This document shows positions 5,932-9,191 of a DNA stretch of 9,191 nt, one piece after another. This DNA is from Candidatus Omnitrophota bacterium. GTDB lineage: Bacteria; Omnitrophota; Gorgyraeia; JABMRG01. The notes under the pieces are model-generated. The model worked only from the letters and a program-made list of their open reading frames with translations. It searched no databases and was not told where the DNA came from. Location of the stretch: contig JABMRG010000136.1 of NCBI GenBank assembly GCA_013202935.1, positions 1-9,191 of the forward strand. The letters are read 5' to 3'. Every line of letters begins with the position of its first letter. Positions within the stretch are counted from its first letter, which is position 1. The position numbers and the translations under genes are program-made.

Positions 5932-7046
5932 TGAGAATTCTTAGAGATTATGTATTAAAGGAGATGATGGGCCCGCTTCTTGCCTCATTGGCTGTATTCA
6001 GTTTTATACTTCTTATTGGTAATATGTTTAAGCTTGCTGACCTTTTGGTAAATAAGGGTGTTGATATCAAGGACGTTGTAAAACTTTTTCTCTACCTTAT
6101 ACCCTATATCCTAAGCTATACTATACCGATGGCTATTCTTACTGCTACTATGATATCTTTTGGAAGGCTAGCCTCAGATAATGAGGTTACTGCTATGAGG
6201 GCAAGCGGGATTAGCCTGTATAAGATAGGAATGCCGGTCGTAGTTGTGGTATTTATTATAAGCCTTGCATCTATATACTTAAATGACCGCGTACTTCCTG
6301 CCTCACATTTTGCCTCGTATAAGCTTATAAAAGAGGTCGGTATGAAGAACCCAACAGCATACCTTGAGCCTGGCGTATTTATAAAAAGTTTCAAGGGCTA
6401 CATAGTACGTATAGGAAGCATTGAAGATGAAGAGCTTCAAGATATACTTATATATCAGCTTCAAGAGAAAGGCCCCACAAGGACTATTATAGCAGAAAGG
6501 GGCAACTTTAAAACATTCCCAGGTAAAAACCTCATACAACTACATCTGATAAACGGTACAGCTGATGAACCAAATCCAAATGATCCCAACATGTTCTATA
6601 AGCTTAATTTCAAGACATATGACATGACCCTTGACATTGAAACTGCATTAGGCAAGGGAAAACTGCAGAAGAAACCGAAACAGATGACCATAAGAGAGCT
6701 AAAAGATGACATTGCAGGTTTAAAGGCAACCGGCGCAGATTCCCAACATATAAAGAATGAGATCAGGGAGAGAGTGACGGAAATCCATAAAAAACTAGCT
6801 ATGGCATTTTCAAGTTTTGCATTTGTCCTTGTGGGGCTTCCTCTTGCAATAAATACAAGACGGCGGGAGAAGTCTGTGGGCTTTGGCCTAAGCCTTGTTG
6901 TCTCAACTATATACTATCTTATCTTCATTGGGGGACAGGCTCTTACCCTGCGGAATGTTATACCTCCGATAATAGGCGTATGGGTTGCAAATCTTATATA
7001 CTTTATCATAGGGGTTGTACTAATATTTATTATAATTGAAAAATGA
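5931..7046 (+). CDS. lptF: LPS export permease LptF (YjgP/YjgQ family, 371 aa)
   Basis: LptF and LptG form the membrane part of the LptB2FG ABC transporter, which pulls lipopolysaccharide out of the inner membrane and passes it to LptC and the periplasmic bridge. Hydrophobic segments lie near residues 14-34, 52-78 and 100-118. A periplasmic beta-jellyroll region spans about 120-285 (AYLEPGVFIKSFKGYIVRIG at its start). Three more membrane segments lie near 290-310, 318-340 and 345-370. The loop SDNEVTAMRASGIS (about 82-95) is the conserved cytoplasmic coupling helix that contacts LptB. Two adjacent ATGs are possible (5928 and 5931). GAGGT at 5921-5925 is five bases before the second and only two before the first, so I take MRILRDYV. 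The start overlaps the comF stop, and the end overlaps lptG as ATGA. Assignment as F rather than G rests on order and the PGVF motif. No lptB lies in the window. Confidence 0.9.
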   Translation: MRILRDYVLKEMMGPLLASLAVFSFILLIGNMFKLADLLVNKGVDIKDVVKLFLYLIPYILSYTIPMAILTATMISFGRLASDNEVTAMRASGISLYKIGMPVVVVVFIISLASIYLNDRVLPASHFASYKLIKEVGMKNPTAYLEPGVFIKSFKGYIVRIGSIEDEELQDILIYQLQEKGPTRTIIAERGNFKTFPGKNLIQLHLINGTADEPNPNDPNMFYKLNFKTYDMTLDIETALGKGKLQKKPKQMTIRELKDDIAGLKATGADSQHIKNEIRERVTEIHKKLAMAFSSFAFVLVGLPLAINTRRREKSVGFGLSLVVSTIYYLIFIGGQALTLRNVIPPIIGVWVANLIYFIIGVVLIFIIIEK

Positions 7047-8140
7047 AGATCCTCGACAGATACCTAATAAAGAATTTTATTCTTCCTCTTTGCTACTGCC
7101 TATTCCTATTCTGTTTTCTCTATATAATAGTAGATATATTCAGCCACCTGGATGATATACTTCGAAATAAGGTGCCTTTAGCAATACTCTTTCAATATTA
7201 CGCTTCCTTTACACCGCTAGTCTTTGTGCAGACCTCACCTATAGCAGCGCTCCTTGCTGTTGTCTATATGCTGAGCACGCTGAATAAGAATAACGAGCTT
7301 ACAGCTGCCAAGGCCTGTGGCATAAGCATAGGCCGTATGCTCCTTCCTATATTTGCTGTGGGCATAATCTTGAGCCTCTCTACCTTCCTGATAAATGAGA
7401 ATGTTGTGCCAAAGAGTGTTATAACAGCAGAAAAAATAAAATCAGACTATATAGAGAGGATAGCTACTGAAAATAAAAGCTTAAAGAGTATAAAGAATCT
7501 TACAGTCTATGGAAAGAAGAACCAGCTTGTATATGCAAAACATTTTGACCCTGTAAATAACTCCCTTACTGGCATTATAATATTTGAACGTGATAAGTAC
7601 CAGCACCTTCGTAGAAAGATACTCGCAAGTAGCTCTGTATGGAAAGGAAAAGAATGGGAGTTTTACAACGGTGTAATTTACAGATTTAATGAAGCAGGTA
7701 AGGTAGTCGGTTCACCTCTGGTATTCGATAAAAAGATTATCGAGTTTCCTGAGACTCCACAGGAGCTGCTGCGATATGAACTGCAAGTAGGCTACATGAA
7801 CTATAAGGAACTAAAAGAATATATAGATAGGCTATCAACGGGCGGGAATCCCACTCTCCTGAATAGTTTAAAGACGGATTTCTATTTTAAGACCGCTCTT
7901 CCTTTTATACCTATTATAATAATGCTCCTGGGCATACCTTTTGCTCTTATTACTAAAAGGGGGAGTGCAATGGCTGGTGTAGGGATTAGCGTACTGGCAG
8001 GACTTGTATATTACGGATCTATCTATTTTTCACTTGCCCTTGGTAAAGGTGGGGTTATGCCACCTCTCCTTGCAGGCCATCTTTCAAATATTATATTCTT
8101 TATAACAGCTATTGTTCTTATTCGTCGTTCACCGAGCTAA
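7043..8140 (+). CDS. lptG: LPS export permease LptG (YjgP/YjgQ family, 365 aa)
   Basis: This is the second half of the LptFG heterodimer. The start MKILDRYLIKNFILPL is typical for the family. Membrane segments lie near residues 12-32, 55-79 and 98-117. A periplasmic domain covers about 120-275, and three final segments lie near 283-304, 309-332 and 345-360. The coupling helix equivalent is NKNNELTAAKACGIS (81-95), parallel to SDNEVTAMRASGIS in the neighbour, so the pair are diverged paralogues. YGKKNQLVYAKHFDP (156-170) resembles the start of the LptG jellyroll. The ATG lies inside the lptF stop (ATGA, 7043-7046) with no clear Shine-Dalgarno, so translation is probably coupled. The TAA at 8138-8140 directly abuts the stop of the convergent gene, and no terminator lies between them. 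Confidence 0.92.
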   Translation: MKILDRYLIKNFILPLCYCLFLFCFLYIIVDIFSHLDDILRNKVPLAILFQYYASFTPLVFVQTSPIAALLAVVYMLSTLNKNNELTAAKACGISIGRMLLPIFAVGIILSLSTFLINENVVPKSVITAEKIKSDYIERIATENKSLKSIKNLTVYGKKNQLVYAKHFDPVNNSLTGIIIFERDKYQHLRRKILASSSVWKGKEWEFYNGVIYRFNEAGKVVGSPLVFDKKIIEFPETPQELLRYELQVGYMNYKELKEYIDRLSTGGNPTLLNSLKTDFYFKTALPFIPIIIMLLGIPFALITKRGSAMAGVGISVLAGLVYYGSIYFSLALGKGGVMPPLLAGHLSNIIFFITAIVLIRRSPS

Positions 8141-9112
8141 TCAAGCCTCAAGAATCTTTAAGAGGCTATATAGCTCTTCTTCTGACTCCTGCTTCTTCTG
8201 ACAGGCTATGGAAAATGGTGTTGTAACTAAACGATTTGCCACTATACCTGCTGCCTTATCGCTTTCACCTTCCATAAGTAATCTTACTGCATCTGCACCT
8301 AACCTAGAGGCAAGTATCCTGTCAAGGGCATTGGGTGAACCACCCCTTTGTATGTGGCCTAAGACGGTAACTCGTGTCTCATAGTCTGTTTTTTTCTCAA
8401 TCGTTTTTGCTATATTGTGCGCGCTGCCTGCACCTTCAGCAACAACAAGTATCCAGCTGATCTTTCCTTTTTTGCGGGCTGCTTTTATTTCATGACAGAT
8501 TTTGTTTATATCATACTTAACGCCCGGCAGAAGAACCTCTTCTGCCCCGCCCGCAAGAGCAACTCTCATAGCTATATACCCGCAGTCTCTACCCATAACC
8601 TCTATAACAAATATTCTCTCAAGGCTGGTAATAGTATCTCTTATCTTGTCTATAGCATCTAGTGCAACTTCAACCGCAGTAAGAGAGCCTATGGTGTAAT
8701 CTGTTCCATTAATGTCGTTATCAATAGTACCAGGTATACCAATACATTTGACCTCACACTCTTTGCATAACGCGTAAGCACCTTTAAAAGAACCATTTCC
8801 TCCTATAACAACTAAACCGTCTATCTTGTATTTATTTAAGTTTCTTATAGCCTTGGCACGTCCCTTTTTAGTCTTAAATTCTTCTGAACGCGCTGTCTTA
8901 AGGATAGTGCCACCCCTATTCATTATATTACTTACAGAACGCCTGTTAAACTCAGTAAGCTCGCCATTTATGAGGCCTTGGTAACCATAAGCTACTGCAA
9001 AGACCTTAATGCCATAATAGATAGCAGTCCTTGTAACACTCCGCACAGCGGTATTCATGCCTGCACAGTCGCCGCCGCTACAGAGAACTGCTATGCGTTT
9101 AAGTTTTTTCAT
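8141..9112 (-). CDS. pfkA: 6-phosphofructokinase (323 aa)
   Basis: PfkA phosphorylates fructose 6-phosphate to the 1,6-bisphosphate, the committing step of glycolysis. Recognisable blocks are SGGDCAGMN (residues 12-20), NRGGTILKTAR (65-75), GGNGSFKGA (104-112), PGTIDNDINGTDYTIG (127-142, D131 being the catalytic base), EVMGRDCGYIAM (171-182), AEGAG (225-229) and GHIQRGGSPNALDRILASR (252-270). Glycine at residue 107, where pyrophosphate-using enzymes carry aspartate, argues for ATP as donor. The preceding residue is N106 where E. coli has the Mg-binding D103. R24 and R28 align with the E. coli effector-site R21 and R25. The length (323) fits the bacterial homotetramer type. The ATG at 9112-9110 overlaps the stop of the upstream gene as ATGA; GGGGAGAG lies rather far upstream, so initiation is probably by coupling. 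It is convergent with lptG. Confidence 0.95.
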   Translation of the reverse strand: MKKLKRIAVLCSGGDCAGMNTAVRSVTRTAIYYGIKVFAVAYGYQGLINGELTEFNRRSVSNIMNRGGTILKTARSEEFKTKKGRAKAIRNLNKYKIDGLVVIGGNGSFKGAYALCKECEVKCIGIPGTIDNDINGTDYTIGSLTAVEVALDAIDKIRDTITSLERIFVIEVMGRDCGYIAMRVALAGGAEEVLLPGVKYDINKICHEIKAARKKGKISWILVVAEGAGSAHNIAKTIEKKTDYETRVTVLGHIQRGGSPNALDRILASRLGADAVRLLMEGESDKAAGIVANRLVTTPFSIACQKKQESEEELYSLLKILEA

Positions 9113-9191
9113 AATTTTTCAAACTCTCCCCTGTCTTTCGCCTTAGACCTTGCTGTCTCATCATCTATCAGGCCCTCTTTAAGCAGCTGCT
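9109..9191 (-). CDS. C-terminal 26 codons of a gene resembling PilT-type ATPase ends
   Basis: Reading the minus strand from the window edge gives QLLKEGLIDDETARSKAKDR, then GEFEKL, then TGA at 9111-9109, which overlaps the pfkA ATG. A short helix of the form 'leu-leu-x-x-gly-x-ile-x-x-glu-x-ala' followed by an acidic 'D-x-x-E-F/L-x-x-L' end is typical of the tails of PilT twitching-motility ATPases and some relatives. That is my only basis. With just 26 residues the family is a guess; that a coding region ends here and is coupled to pfkA is better supported. Codon use (AAA, GAG, AGG, ATA) matches the neighbours. Confidence 0.45.
   Translation of the reverse strand, partial: QLLKEGLIDDETARSKAKDRGEFEKL

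Noticed and set aside
8144..8168. AGCCTC...GAGGCT hairpin at the end of pfkA as a terminator
   Set aside because: The stem is six bp with a 12-base loop, lies wholly inside the pfkA coding sequence, and has no following T-run in either direction.

Overview
The window looks like ordinary chromosomal housekeeping DNA from a Gram-negative-type bacterium. It encodes two Lpt permease subunits (lipopolysaccharide export) and has an acetate-producing fermentation pair (pta-ackA) plus 6-phosphofructokinase. The base composition is moderately AT-rich with heavy use of ATA (Ile) and AGA/AGG (Arg) codons. The gene order recG-rsmD-coaD-pta-ackA, back to back with comF-lptF-lptG, reminds me of candidate-phylum genomes such as Ca. 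Omnitrophota. That placement is from memory and not proven by the sequence.

Layout: (1) Positions 1-4698, minus strand, are a tightly packed five-gene operon read recG > rsmD > coaD > pta > ackA, with ackA running off the left edge. Neighbouring genes overlap by 4 or 8 bp or are separated by 12 bp. The pta reading frame carries a single in-frame TAA at codon 76, with clean Pta sequence on both sides. (2) Positions 4699-5193 are the divergent intergenic region. Most of it (4707-5139) is a 433-bp non-coding, highly palindromic block. It has about 30-bp imperfect terminal inverted repeats flanked by a 5-bp direct repeat TTATA, as expected of a MITE-like insertion. To its right is a strong sigma70-type promoter that appears to give comF a leaderless transcript. 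(3) Positions 5194-8140, plus strand, hold comF > lptF > lptG, all translationally coupled by 4-bp or shorter overlaps. (4) Positions 8141-9191, minus strand, hold pfkA, preceded by the last 26 codons of a gene whose end resembles a PilT-type ATPase. pfkA converges on lptG with no spacer base.

Functionally, Pta and AckA turn acetyl-CoA into acetate and ATP, PfkA is the committing step of glycolysis, and CoaD makes dephospho-CoA. RsmD methylates 16S rRNA, RecG remodels stalled forks, and ComF relates to DNA uptake or recombination. LptF and LptG form the inner-membrane part of the LPS extractor. The points most worth following are the foldback element between recG and comF and the interrupted pta. 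I saw no CRISPR array, tRNA, rRNA, transposase gene or prophage gene, and I do not see a new multi-gene system.
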